A DNA stretch of 64,000 nucleotides, from the NCBI RefSeq assembly GCF_022008365.1, contig NZ_JAIRBA010000009.1:45033-109032 (forward strand), read 5' to 3'. The position numbers and the translations under genes were made by a program. Of this stretch, positions 33,477 through 42,021 are shown in pieces. Every line of letters starts with the position of its first letter. The stretch's first letter is position 1. The stretch is from Aequorivita vitellina. Lineage in GTDB: Bacteria > Bacteroidota > Bacteroidia > Flavobacteriales > Flavobacteriaceae. Below the pieces are notes generated by a model, which saw only the letters and a program-made list of their open reading frames with translations, had not been told where the DNA came from and ran no database searches.

Positions 33477-34211
33477 TTATGGCTTTCGATAATAGTTTCG
33501 TTTTGCTTTAATCCATCCGAATCTAACATCGTCGTAAATTAAACTGCCGAGTAAAATAAATGCCCCCAAAAACAAGGTATTCAGCTTTAAATTAAGTGTT
33601 GAATAAAACAATCCGCCGGTTATTCCGCCTGTAAAGAAAAAAGCAATAATATAAATTCGTAACCTTATTGTCGCTTTAATTTTTCTACTATTGCGATGTG
33701 TTTTCGGAAAAAATAATTGGGAGAGTTCAATGCCTAAATCGGTGAAAAGACCTGTTAAATGAGTAGTTCTTACAACGGCATTCGAAATCTCGGTTACATA
33801 TGAATTCTGCATTCCCATGGCGAAAAGTAAACAACAGGCAATTAGGTGCGGGTAATTTATTTCGGTGAAATTACTAATCACTGCAATTGAAATTAAAATA
33901 AACGATTCAATTAAAATTGGAGTTGCAAAAATGTTTAGCTTTTTATTCTCCTTAAATATTTCAATTAAAAAACTTGACGAAAAAGAACCGACGAGAAATG
34001 AAAATATATACAAAACATAAATGGTGCCTTTCCAGAAATTGAAATTTTCAACATCATACATAAACTGAGCGAAGTGGCCAGTAACATTTGTAGTGAGTTG
34101 GTGAATGGATAAAAACCCAGTAACATTAACAATGCCGGCTACAAAGGACAAAACGGTGGCAATTTGCAGATTGTGTTTTAAAGTTCTGCTTCGTCCTTGG
34201 TGTCTTAACAT
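33477..34211 (-). CDS. YoaK/DUF1275 family membrane protein
   Basis: A 244-residue integral membrane protein with about six helices. It has the DUF1275 signatures FVAGIVNVTGFLSI near the first helix, TNVTGHFAQFMYD at about 41-53, and GMQNSYVTEISNAVVRTTHLTGLFTDLG (about 132-159). The family is of unknown function; it looks like an internally duplicated membrane protein. Single gene. Confidence 0.9.
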   Translation of the reverse strand: MLRHQGRSRTLKHNLQIATVLSFVAGIVNVTGFLSIHQLTTNVTGHFAQFMYDVENFNFWKGTIYVLYIFSFLVGSFSSSFLIEIFKENKKLNIFATPILIESFILISIAVISNFTEINYPHLIACCLLFAMGMQNSYVTEISNAVVRTTHLTGLFTDLGIELSQLFFPKTHRNSRKIKATIRLRIYIIAFFFTGGITGGLFYSTLNLKLNTLFLGAFILLGSLIYDDVRFGWIKAKRNYYRKP

Positions 34212-34393
34212 TAAATAGTTGTTTGGAAGTTAAAATATCACAGCGTCGTAATTACAAATTTAACAATTTTGAAGTACAAATAAATTTAAATAAAACTTTT
34301 CATACAATACAATTCCAGTAGGTTTAGCCTTAAACGAAGTTTTAGATGGTTATTTCTGAGATAATTGTTTTTAAAATATTTTCGAAGAAGTTT

Positions 34394-34945
34394 TCATAAA
34401 GACGATTCAATAATTCTGAAAGGATACGCATCTTGTGTCTTTTTTAATTCTTCATCTGTGATTTTTTTAGCATCCGTTTTTAAAATTTCAGAAACATACT
34501 GCTCACGTAATTCAAAATAAGCCGAAGCTATTTCATCTTGAATTGAAATATAACTTTGATAGGGTGCTTCGCGATGAATTGAAAATGAAATAGAAGCTTT
34601 TTTAGGATTATCGGAAGAATCAGCAAGTTGTTCCCCATGGCAATAAACGCAGGATTGGTCTGCATTGTTATCTATAAAACGTATTAATTCGTCTTTTAGA
34701 TCTTCAATTTTCGTAAGTGTTTTGTTGACCATAATTTCCCCTTTTTCGTTGACGCTGATGGCAAATATATTGTTCTTTTTAAGCGGAATATTACAGATGG
34801 CTCCAGGCGGACAAGCCTCCGGAAGATTACGCGTAATTCCTTTATCGTTCGGAATCATCGAGGTTACCAAAAAGAAAATTAGAAGTAAAAAAGCAATGTC
34901 GGCCATGCTGCCGGCATTTACGGTGGGCATGTTTGAATTTCTCAT
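34394..34945 (-). CDS. ExbD/TolR family protein (orphan, with four periplasmic cysteines)
   Basis: A 183-residue protein with one membrane helix at about 15-31 (ADIAFLLLIFFLVTSMIP) and a periplasmic domain, as in ExbD/TolR, which harness the proton gradient with ExbB/TolQ to energise the outer membrane. The conserved Asp in the helix is D16 (S-M-A-D). The periplasmic part has CPPGAIC at about 45-51 and QSCVYCHGE at about 97-105. CVYCH matches the c-type heme consensus CxxCH, but flavobacterial ExbDs often carry a pair of cysteines there, so heme binding is not assumed. No ExbB gene is adjacent. Confidence 0.88.
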   Translation of the reverse strand: MRNSNMPTVNAGSMADIAFLLLIFFLVTSMIPNDKGITRNLPEACPPGAICNIPLKKNNIFAISVNEKGEIMVNKTLTKIEDLKDELIRFIDNNADQSCVYCHGEQLADSSDNPKKASISFSIHREAPYQSYISIQDEIASAYFELREQYVSEILKTDAKKITDEELKKTQDAYPFRIIESSL

Positions 34946-34977
34946 AATTTAAAATGGTTTAGTGTTCTCTCTTTCAG

Positions 34978-35027
34978 GAAACAAAAAAAGTGCCACAAGT
35001 TTATTTTGTGTGGCAGCAATTTGTTTC
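34978..35027. other. Two-tier inverted repeat between ExbD and Crp/Fnr genes
   Basis: The outer arms GAAACAAA (34978-34985) and TTTGTTTC (35020-35027) enclose the inner arms TGCCACA (34991-34997) and TGTGGCA (35009-35015). Both pairs are exact. It lies between the divergent ExbD (minus) and Crp/Fnr (plus) genes. It can fold as one long hairpin in RNA, or the inner palindrome could be a protein-binding site for the neighbouring regulator. Confidence 0.5.
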
Positions 35028-35071
35028 AGTAGAAAATTGTAATTTTAAAATGTTGAGAAATTCACTGTTAA

Positions 35072-35686
35072 ATGATTTCAGAAAATAAAAAAATAGCATC
35101 CCGTTTTCAAAGGTATTTGATGGAAACAGCAGGAATGGCTGAAGATGAAGCCGCAAATATTACTTCAGATTTAAAACGTTTAAATTTTGAAAAAGGAAAC
35201 ATCGTTTTGAGAAAAGGCGACTTGTGCAAACATTCTTTTTTTGTAGAAAAAGGTTTGTTGCGATCGTACACGCTTGAAGACAATGGGAAAGAACACGTAA
35301 TACAGTTTGCACCCGAAAATTGGTTTATTGTAGATAGGAGCAGTGTATATTTTAATGATACTTCCGAAATTTTTATAGAAGCTGTTGAAGATACCCAAGT
35401 GGTTTTAGTAAATGAACAATTTGTTTGCAGAGCAAATGAAAGTAGTTTAGCTTTTAACAGATTTAACGATAAGTTGCTGCATAACCACATTAGGCAATTG
35501 CAAAAAAGAATCAATCTATTGCTGGGCGCAACCGCCGAAGTACGCTACTTAAATTTTATAGAAACATATCCAGATTTACTGTTGCGGGTACCGCAGTGGA
35601 TGATTGCTTCGTATTTAGGAATAACGCCCGAAAGTCTTAGCCGTGTGCGGAAAGAGCTGGCGCATAAAAATTTTAAACCGAGTTGA
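35072..35686 (+). CDS. Crp/Fnr family transcriptional regulator
   Basis: A 204-residue regulator. The N-terminal cyclic-nucleotide-binding jelly roll (about 20-120) includes ILRKGDLCKHSFFVEKGLLR, and the C-terminal HTH is reduced to LLRVPQWMIASYLGITPESLSRVRKEL (about 170-197). No cysteine cluster, so not an oxygen-sensing Fnr. Typical of Bacteroidetes Crp-like proteins with an unknown ligand. It faces away from the ExbD gene across the inverted repeat at 34978-35027 and may regulate it. Confidence 0.9.
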   Translation: MISENKKIASRFQRYLMETAGMAEDEAANITSDLKRLNFEKGNIVLRKGDLCKHSFFVEKGLLRSYTLEDNGKEHVIQFAPENWFIVDRSSVYFNDTSEIFIEAVEDTQVVLVNEQFVCRANESSLAFNRFNDKLLHNHIRQLQKRINLLLGATAEVRYLNFIETYPDLLLRVPQWMIASYLGITPESLSRVRKELAHKNFKPS

Positions 35687-35700
35687 GATTTGCCAAAATA

Positions 35701-35764
35701 AACGCAGTAGAGAACTAGTTTTAATTGAATTGTTTACAAACAAAAAGTTCCCGACTGCGCGTTA
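35701..35764. other. Imperfect long hairpin between converging genes
   Basis: AACGCAGTAGAGAACT (35701-35716) faces AGTTCCCGACTGCGCGTT (about 35746-35763), which pair with a few mismatches around a 30-base loop. It lies between the converging crp-like gene and the pirin gene and probably acts as a terminator for one or both. Confidence 0.4.
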
Positions 35765-35779
35765 TAGACTATAAATTTT

Positions 35780-36655
35780 CTATTCTAAATATCCAAATTT
35801 CCCCATATTGAAGTCATTCATGGCTTGCATTATTTCGGCACGGGTATTCATTACAAAAGGGCCTTGAGCTGCAATGGGTTCGTCAATGGGTTCGCCACTT
35901 AAAACCAAAACCACAGCGTTGTCTGTTGCTTCAATTGTAAATTCTTCACCTTTATTTTCAAACAATCCCAGACCGTCTGTATTAATTTCTTCGGCATCAT
36001 TTACATTTATATTTCCTTCAACTACTAAAACAACTGTATTGTAATTTTCGGGAAAACTGAATCTTGCTTTTCCGCCTTTATTCAACTTTGCGTTGAGCAT
36101 ATGCACAGGGGTAAAAGTACTTGCCGAACCTTTTTCGCCCAAGTATTCGCCTGCAATAACTTCAACAACTCCTGCATTATGGGGCAGTTGCACCTTTTGC
36201 AATTCAGCATTTGTAATGCCTTGGTATTTTGGTGGGCTTTTTTTGTCCTTTGCTGGAAGGTTTACCCATAACTGCACCATTTGGAAATATCCACCAGCTT
36301 TGCTAAAATTCTCCTCGTGATATTCTTTGTGTAGAATTCCCGAAGCAGCCGTCATCCATTGCACATCGCCTTCGCCAATTACACCACTATTGCCAGCGCT
36401 ATCTTTGTGTGCAACGCTACCTTTGTAGGCAATGGTTACCGTTTCAAATCCTTTGTGCGGATGCACACCAACGCCACGTGGCTGGTCTGTGGGCGGGAAG
36501 TAAAATTTACTGTTATAATCCATCATAATAAACGGATTCATTCTTTCAAACCCTTCTCCCAAGCCGGAAGGAATATACTGGTGAACCCTAAAACCATCGC
36601 CAACCATATGAGGGCGCGGAGGTGTTAATACGCGTTCTATATTTCGTGTTTTCAT
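35780..36655 (-). CDS. Pirin family protein
   Basis: A 291-residue bicupin. The N-terminal cupin carries PTDQPRGVGVHPHKGFETVTI at about 56-76, with the metal-binding His pair, and ASGILHKEYHEE at about 109-120 with further ligands. The C-terminal domain contains VLSGEPIDEPIAAQGPFVMNT (about 252-272), a standard pirin motif. Bacterial pirins include quercetinases and redox-linked regulators; no specific activity is assigned. Single gene. Confidence 0.93.
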   Translation of the reverse strand: MKTRNIERVLTPPRPHMVGDGFRVHQYIPSGLGEGFERMNPFIMMDYNSKFYFPPTDQPRGVGVHPHKGFETVTIAYKGSVAHKDSAGNSGVIGEGDVQWMTAASGILHKEYHEENFSKAGGYFQMVQLWVNLPAKDKKSPPKYQGITNAELQKVQLPHNAGVVEVIAGEYLGEKGSASTFTPVHMLNAKLNKGGKARFSFPENYNTVVLVVEGNINVNDAEEINTDGLGLFENKGEEFTIEATDNAVVLVLSGEPIDEPIAAQGPFVMNTRAEIMQAMNDFNMGKFGYLE

Positions 36656-36879
36656 CTTGTTATTTTTTAAATTAATTATATAAAACTACTTTATATACCG
36701 CTGATAAACATTGATGTATGATAAGAAAAAACACTGCATTTGTTTTGAATATTGCATACAATTCTTTTAAAAGTTGAATTCTATTTTTAAACTGCATTCA
36801 TTGTAAATATTTAACAGAAGTTTATGTCAAATCGCAGATTGTTGGCGGGATAGCGTGCATAATTGACACGAATTTTTTA

Positions 36880-36887
36880 TATTTTTG
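36880..36887 (+). promoter_or_regulatory. Candidate -7 element of tamB
   Basis: TATTTTTG fits TAnnTTTG, 19 bases before the TTG start at 36907. A TTG at 36863-36865 lies 14 bases upstream, shorter than the usual spacing, so the -33 is uncertain. Confidence 0.4.
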
Positions 36888-36906
36888 AATACCACCAAAA
36901 ATTGCT

Positions 36907-39900
36907 TTGGAAAAGAAAAAAGAAAAAACAACAAAACCATCTAAGTACAGGTTTTTAAGAATACTGGGGAAAATTTTCGCAGCTCTTATAATCCTGTTTA
37001 TCTTGTTGGTGCTTTTTATTCGCAGTCCTTGGGGTCAAAACATTATCGTGCAACGTGCAGTAAAATACGTTTCCGGCAAAACCCACACCAAAGTTGAAAT
37101 AGAAAAACTCTTCATCACTTTTGACGGAAATATTATGTTGAAAGGTCTTTATCTCGAAGACAAAAAGGGCGATACTTTAATTTATTCAAAATCGTTGGAG
37201 GCAGATGTGCCTTTAATGTCAGTTATTCGCGGAAATGCAATTGGCGTTAATTATATAGATTGGGAAGGTTTGCGCGCTAATATTGTTCGAAAAGATTCCA
37301 TTAACGGTTATAACTTTCAATTTTTAATCGATGCTTTTGTCACCTCAGATTCCACTTTGGTAGCAGCAGATACTACCGCAACCCCGATGGAATTTATGCT
37401 AGGAGACATTGCTTTAAAAGATATAGATGTAAATTTTAAGGATGCCGTTTTGGGAATAGACAGCAAATTTAAAGTAGGGCAGTTAGCACTTCAAATGAGG
37501 AAAACCGATTTAGAAAACATGGAATTCCGTGCTTCCGAAGCCGAAATTTCCAACGCACAGATTAAGTACATTCAATCGCCCGTGCCACCACCCTCCACAG
37601 AAGCTCCGTCCTTACCGTATTTGGTTTTGGATGAACTTAAACTTAAAAATGTTTTCGTTAATTATGAATCTTATGCCGATAGAATTGCCGCAAACTTGGA
37701 AATTTCAAATTTATATCTCGAATTGCCAAAAGCCGATTTGGCGAACAACGATATTGAAATTGGGCAATTCAATTTAAAAAATTCAATCGTCACAATTAAT
37801 ACTGAAACTGAAAATAACGGCATTACTCAAAAAGTTGAGGAAGTAACAGACAATTTAAAAGAAGACATTCAAAAATTTGATTGGCCAGATTTCAATATTA
37901 CCATGGCCGAAGTAGATTTTGAGGGAAATAACATTAGCTATTTTGTCGGTAATAATAAAGTGAAGGGCAACGTTTTTAATCCTAACGCCATCGCGTTGCA
38001 AAACCTAACGTTAAAAGCGAAGGACGTTTTTCTGAAAGATAAAAAGGTTGGTTTACAATTGGAAACGCTAACTTTTAATGAAAGCTCCGGTTTTAACCTA
38101 AACGAACTTGCGTTAAAACTGGAAGCAACTGATGCATTTTTAGCGGTAAACAATTTAAATCTCGCGCTCAACAGCAATAAACTGAAAGGAAAGTTTCGAT
38201 TGGATTATAAATCTTTAGCCAGCTTAATTGAAGTGCCCGAACAGTCTAAAATTTCCCTCGATTTCCCAACTTTTCAAGTAGATTTAAAGGAAGTATTTAA
38301 ACTTCAACCCGAACTAAAAAAGAATGAATATTTAAAAACACTCAGTAAAAAATACCTGTCCGGAAATGTTGCAGCGGCTGGTTATCTTTCGGCCATTCAA
38401 ATTTCCAACTTGAATATTCGCTGGGGAAATACCACCCGCATTGCCGCCAACGGGTTTTTTGAAAATGCCACTGTTCCCAAAAATTTAAAATTCAATATTC
38501 CTCGTTTTTCCGCGCAAACTAAACGCAGCGATTTACTTCAGTTTATAAGCGAAGCAGACCTTGGCGTAAATCTGCCGGAAGACGTTTCACTTAAAGGAGA
38601 AGCAAAAGGAAACTTAGAAGATATTTACGCCAAAGCGAATCTTACCACTTCGCAGGGAATAGCAACAATTGACGGCCATTTCAAAAACGATTCGCAAATT
38701 GCATTCGAAGCCGATCTTGAAATAAAACAATACAAACTGAACGAATTGCTTCAAAATGAGCAATTGGGGCCAATTAGTTTGCAGCTGAATACAAAAGGTT
38801 TTGGCAGTGATATCAATTCGCTCGATGCTACTTTGGAAGCTACTGTTTCCAGTTTTCAGTTTAATAATTACGCAATCCAAGACTTATCCATTACAGGAAA
38901 TATTAAAGATGGAAAAGGCGAAGTAGTTTCAAATTATAAAGATGAAAACATAAATTTAAACCTAAACGCAGATGTGGTTTTAGACTCGGTTTCGCCTACA
39001 GCAAGTGTACATTTAAACCTTATTGGCGCTAATCTCCAATCGCTCGGACTAATGAGTCGCGATGTGCGAACCGCCTTTAAACTAGATGCCGACTTTGAAG
39101 GAAACAAGGATGGATTTGATGTAATTTCTACTATTGGCGATGGGGTATTGGTTAACGATAATAGAACGTATTTGTTAGGCGATGTTTTGGCTACGGCTCA
39201 CGTTCGCAGCGATACAACTTCTATTTGGCTAGATAATAAAATGGTAGAACTCAGCTTAGAAAGCAATACGGATCCTGCAACTTTTAGCACGTCGGTACAG
39301 CGGCATATTTCCAGCTATTTTTCTAAAAAAATTGCTTTTGCAGATACGCTTCAAAATCCTGTAAAGCTCGATATTAAGGGACAAATTGTTGAAGCACCCG
39401 TTTTAAATGAAGTGTTTTTAGTAAATGTAAAAGACCTAGATACTGTAAAAATAGACGTAGCTTTTGATGAGGCTGCTCGAAAATTGAAAGCCGCCATTAC
39501 TGCGCCCCACATAAATTACGGAGGAAATGAATTAGACAGTTTGGCTTTTACAATGGACACAGATAGCGAAAAATTTGTTTTTGACCTTGGTTTTAATAGC
39601 ATTAAAGGCGGTCCGTTGGAAATACCAAAAACTAAGATTACCGGAAACCAACTAAATGGCGAAATGAACTTGAATTTTACTTCAGTTTACAAAGATAGTA
39701 CGTTAATAAACATTCAATCGCAAATTACGGGAACTGCAGAAAAACTGCGGTTTCACGTTGTGCCAGAAGATTTAATTTTAGACAGAAATCTTTGGACAAC
39801 ACCCGACAATAATGAAGTATTGATATTAAGGGAGAAGTTGGAGTTCAATAATTTTCGTTTCACAAGAAATAACGAACTTGTGGAATTAACGCATAATTTA

Positions 39901-41982
39901 ACTGGAGTTTCGCCACAGCACGCTGCAATTCGCTTTGAAAATTTCAAATTAAGTGAAATTCTAAATTATTTAAATCCGTCTGAAGAACTTGCAAAAGGAA
40001 ACCTAAATGGAAGTTTAGCAATTGTGGATCCTTATGGAAATTCGGGGCTTATAGCAGATTTGGCCATACATGAACTAAATCTGTTAAACGTAGATTTGGG
40101 AAAGTTAACCGTTGACGCAGAATCCAAAGGCGGAAATAGTTATGACTTTAATTTGGCACTAAAAGAAGGCGAAGTAAATCTAAATTTAACGGGAGATTAC
40201 ATTGCCACTGAAAAGGATGCAAAGCTAAATTTAGATTTAAATATCATTGATTTCAAAATGCGAGCTTTGGAAGGCTTTTCTTTAGGGGAACTAAAAAATG
40301 CCGATGGAAGTTTTTCGGGAAAATTCAACGTCACCGGAAGCACTACCGCACCTAAATACGATGGTAGTTTGAATTTTAAAAATGCCGATTTTACTATTTC
40401 AAAATTAAATGCACCATTCACTTTAGCCGATGAAATCTTACAAATAGACAATAAAGGTTTCTATATGGATGGTTTTACGGTGTTAGACGAAAACCAAAAC
40501 AAACTGGTGCTTACAGGTAATATAGGTACAGAAAGTTTTATAAACCCTACTTTCAATTTAAATTTAAAAGCACAAAATTTTCAGGTATTAAACGCCACTA
40601 AAGACGATAACGATTTTATTTATGGGAAGGCTTCATTTGATGCAGACGCTAAATTAACGGGCGATTTGCATATACCAAAGCTAGACGCCCAGCTTTCGGT
40701 AAATGACGATACCAATATTACCTATATTCTCCCTTCTTCCAGTGTTGCTATTGAAGAGCGGGACGGGGTGGTTATTTTTGTAAACCGCGAAAACCCCGAC
40801 GCCATTTTAACAAAAAACACAGAAAAATCGGCAACGTTCACCGGTCTCGATGTAGCTGCTTTTATAAATATTGGCAAATCGGCAAAAGTCACCATCATTA
40901 TAGATCAGGAAACAGGCGATAATTTTGAGGTATTTGGCGATGGCGAGTTCGATTTTAATATGAATCCAAACGGAAATATGACTCTGAGTGGCGTCTATGA
41001 AATTGCTGGTGGTCATTACGAAATGAATTTGTACAACCTTGTAAACAGACGTTTTGAGCTTTCACCCGAAAGTAAAGTTACGTGGTCTGGAGATCCATTT
41101 GATGCCAAATTAGACGTAAAAGCAATTTACACGGTAAAAGCTTCCGCATCGCCTTTAATGGCGCCAATAACTTCGGGTTCCGATCCTTCGGTGAAAAATA
41201 AATATAAACAGGTTTTACCATTCAATGTATATTTAAATATTGATGGACAGTTAACGCAGCCCGAAATTGGTTTTAATATAGATATGCCAGAGGACGAGCA
41301 AGGTGCAGTTGGCGGACAGGTTTACGGCAGATTGCAACAAGTGAATACACAACAGGACGAATTAAATAGGCAGGTATTTTCACTTTTGGTCTTAGGTCGT
41401 TTTTACCCAGAGCCCGGTAGTGATGGAAGCCGCGGTGGATTTGCAACCGTAGCTCGCGACAACTTGAACGACGCTATTTCAGATCAATTAAATGTAGTTT
41501 CAGACAAACTACTTGGAAGCACTGGAGTTGAACTGGATTTTGGATTAGATAGCTATACAGACTACCAAGGCGAAACAGCGCAGGAACGCACCCAATTAGA
41601 TATTGCCGCGCAGAAAAAACTGTTTAACGACAGGCTTATTGTGCGCGTAGGCAGCGAAGTAGATTTACAGGGAAGCAGTGCCACAAACGAACCCGTTCCT
41701 ATAATTGGCGATGTAAGTTTAGAGTATTTACTCACCGAAAACGGTAGATACAGATTAAAAGGTTTTCGAAAAAATCAATTTGAAAATATAGTTGATGGTC
41801 AAACTATTGTTAGTGGAATTGCGCTAATTTTTACGCAGGAATTCAACAAATTTGATGAATTGTGGCAGGCTCTGCTTCGCGGCGAAACCAAAAAAGAAAA
41901 AGCCGAAAAGAAAGCCGCTGAAGAACAAGCTAAAAAAGAAAAGGAGCAAACTGAAAAGTCAACTAAAACGAAAGGCGAGTAA
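36907..41982 (+). CDS. tamB: Translocation and assembly module protein TamB (DUF490)
   Basis: A 1691-residue protein spanning the periplasm. Residues about 12-42 hold one N-terminal membrane helix (RILGKIFAALIILFILLVLF) after a basic start, then very long beta-helical or taco-like repeats rich in Leu/Asn/Asp. The C-terminal DUF490 part includes VGGQVYGRLQQVNTQQDELNRQ (about 1473-1494) and the VLGRFYP motif. The C-terminus ends in a charged Lys/Glu tail. TamB works with TamA/TamL in delivering lipids or outer-membrane proteins. Translation begins at TTG 36907; there is no earlier ATG with the same start. tamL follows in the same direction, 39 bases later. Confidence 0.93.
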   Translation: MEKKKEKTTKPSKYRFLRILGKIFAALIILFILLVLFIRSPWGQNIIVQRAVKYVSGKTHTKVEIEKLFITFDGNIMLKGLYLEDKKGDTLIYSKSLEADVPLMSVIRGNAIGVNYIDWEGLRANIVRKDSINGYNFQFLIDAFVTSDSTLVAADTTATPMEFMLGDIALKDIDVNFKDAVLGIDSKFKVGQLALQMRKTDLENMEFRASEAEISNAQIKYIQSPVPPPSTEAPSLPYLVLDELKLKNVFVNYESYADRIAANLEISNLYLELPKADLANNDIEIGQFNLKNSIVTINTETENNGITQKVEEVTDNLKEDIQKFDWPDFNITMAEVDFEGNNISYFVGNNKVKGNVFNPNAIALQNLTLKAKDVFLKDKKVGLQLETLTFNESSGFNLNELALKLEATDAFLAVNNLNLALNSNKLKGKFRLDYKSLASLIEVPEQSKISLDFPTFQVDLKEVFKLQPELKKNEYLKTLSKKYLSGNVAAAGYLSAIQISNLNIRWGNTTRIAANGFFENATVPKNLKFNIPRFSAQTKRSDLLQFISEADLGVNLPEDVSLKGEAKGNLEDIYAKANLTTSQGIATIDGHFKNDSQIAFEADLEIKQYKLNELLQNEQLGPISLQLNTKGFGSDINSLDATLEATVSSFQFNNYAIQDLSITGNIKDGKGEVVSNYKDENINLNLNADVVLDSVSPTASVHLNLIGANLQSLGLMSRDVRTAFKLDADFEGNKDGFDVISTIGDGVLVNDNRTYLLGDVLATAHVRSDTTSIWLDNKMVELSLESNTDPATFSTSVQRHISSYFSKKIAFADTLQNPVKLDIKGQIVEAPVLNEVFLVNVKDLDTVKIDVAFDEAARKLKAAITAPHINYGGNELDSLAFTMDTDSEKFVFDLGFNSIKGGPLEIPKTKITGNQLNGEMNLNFTSVYKDSTLINIQSQITGTAEKLRFHVVPEDLILDRNLWTTPDNNEVLILREKLEFNNFRFTRNNELVELTHNLTGVSPQHAAIRFENFKLSEILNYLNPSEELAKGNLNGSLAIVDPYGNSGLIADLAIHELNLLNVDLGKLTVDAESKGGNSYDFNLALKEGEVNLNLTGDYIATEKDAKLNLDLNIIDFKMRALEGFSLGELKNADGSFSGKFNVTGSTTAPKYDGSLNFKNADFTISKLNAPFTLADEILQIDNKGFYMDGFTVLDENQNKLVLTGNIGTESFINPTFNLNLKAQNFQVLNATKDDNDFIYGKASFDADAKLTGDLHIPKLDAQLSVNDDTNITYILPSSSVAIEERDGVVIFVNRENPDAILTKNTEKSATFTGLDVAAFINIGKSAKVTIIIDQETGDNFEVFGDGEFDFNMNPNGNMTLSGVYEIAGGHYEMNLYNLVNRRFELSPESKVTWSGDPFDAKLDVKAIYTVKASASPLMAPITSGSDPSVKNKYKQVLPFNVYLNIDGQLTQPEIGFNIDMPEDEQGAVGGQVYGRLQQVNTQQDELNRQVFSLLVLGRFYPEPGSDGSRGGFATVARDNLNDAISDQLNVVSDKLLGSTGVELDFGLDSYTDYQGETAQERTQLDIAAQKKLFNDRLIVRVGSEVDLQGSSATNEPVPIIGDVSLEYLLTENGRYRLKGFRKNQFENIVDGQTIVSGIALIFTQEFNKFDELWQALLRGETKKEKAEKKAAEEQAKKEKEQTEKSTKTKGE

Positions 41983-42021
41983 TTCATTATTTCTCAATTA
42001 ATTGAAATAAAATATTAAATT

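Noticed and set aside
34691..34702. Heme c binding by the ExbD CVYCH motif as an annotated fact
   Set aside because: CxxC pairs are common at this position in flavobacterial ExbD and no c-type cytochrome context is present. Kept only as a finding to check.
35107..35514. Minus-strand frame of 135 codons inside the Crp-like gene
   Set aside because: Antisense shadow: no signal, no motif, and the plus-strand frame has a complete cNMP domain and HTH.
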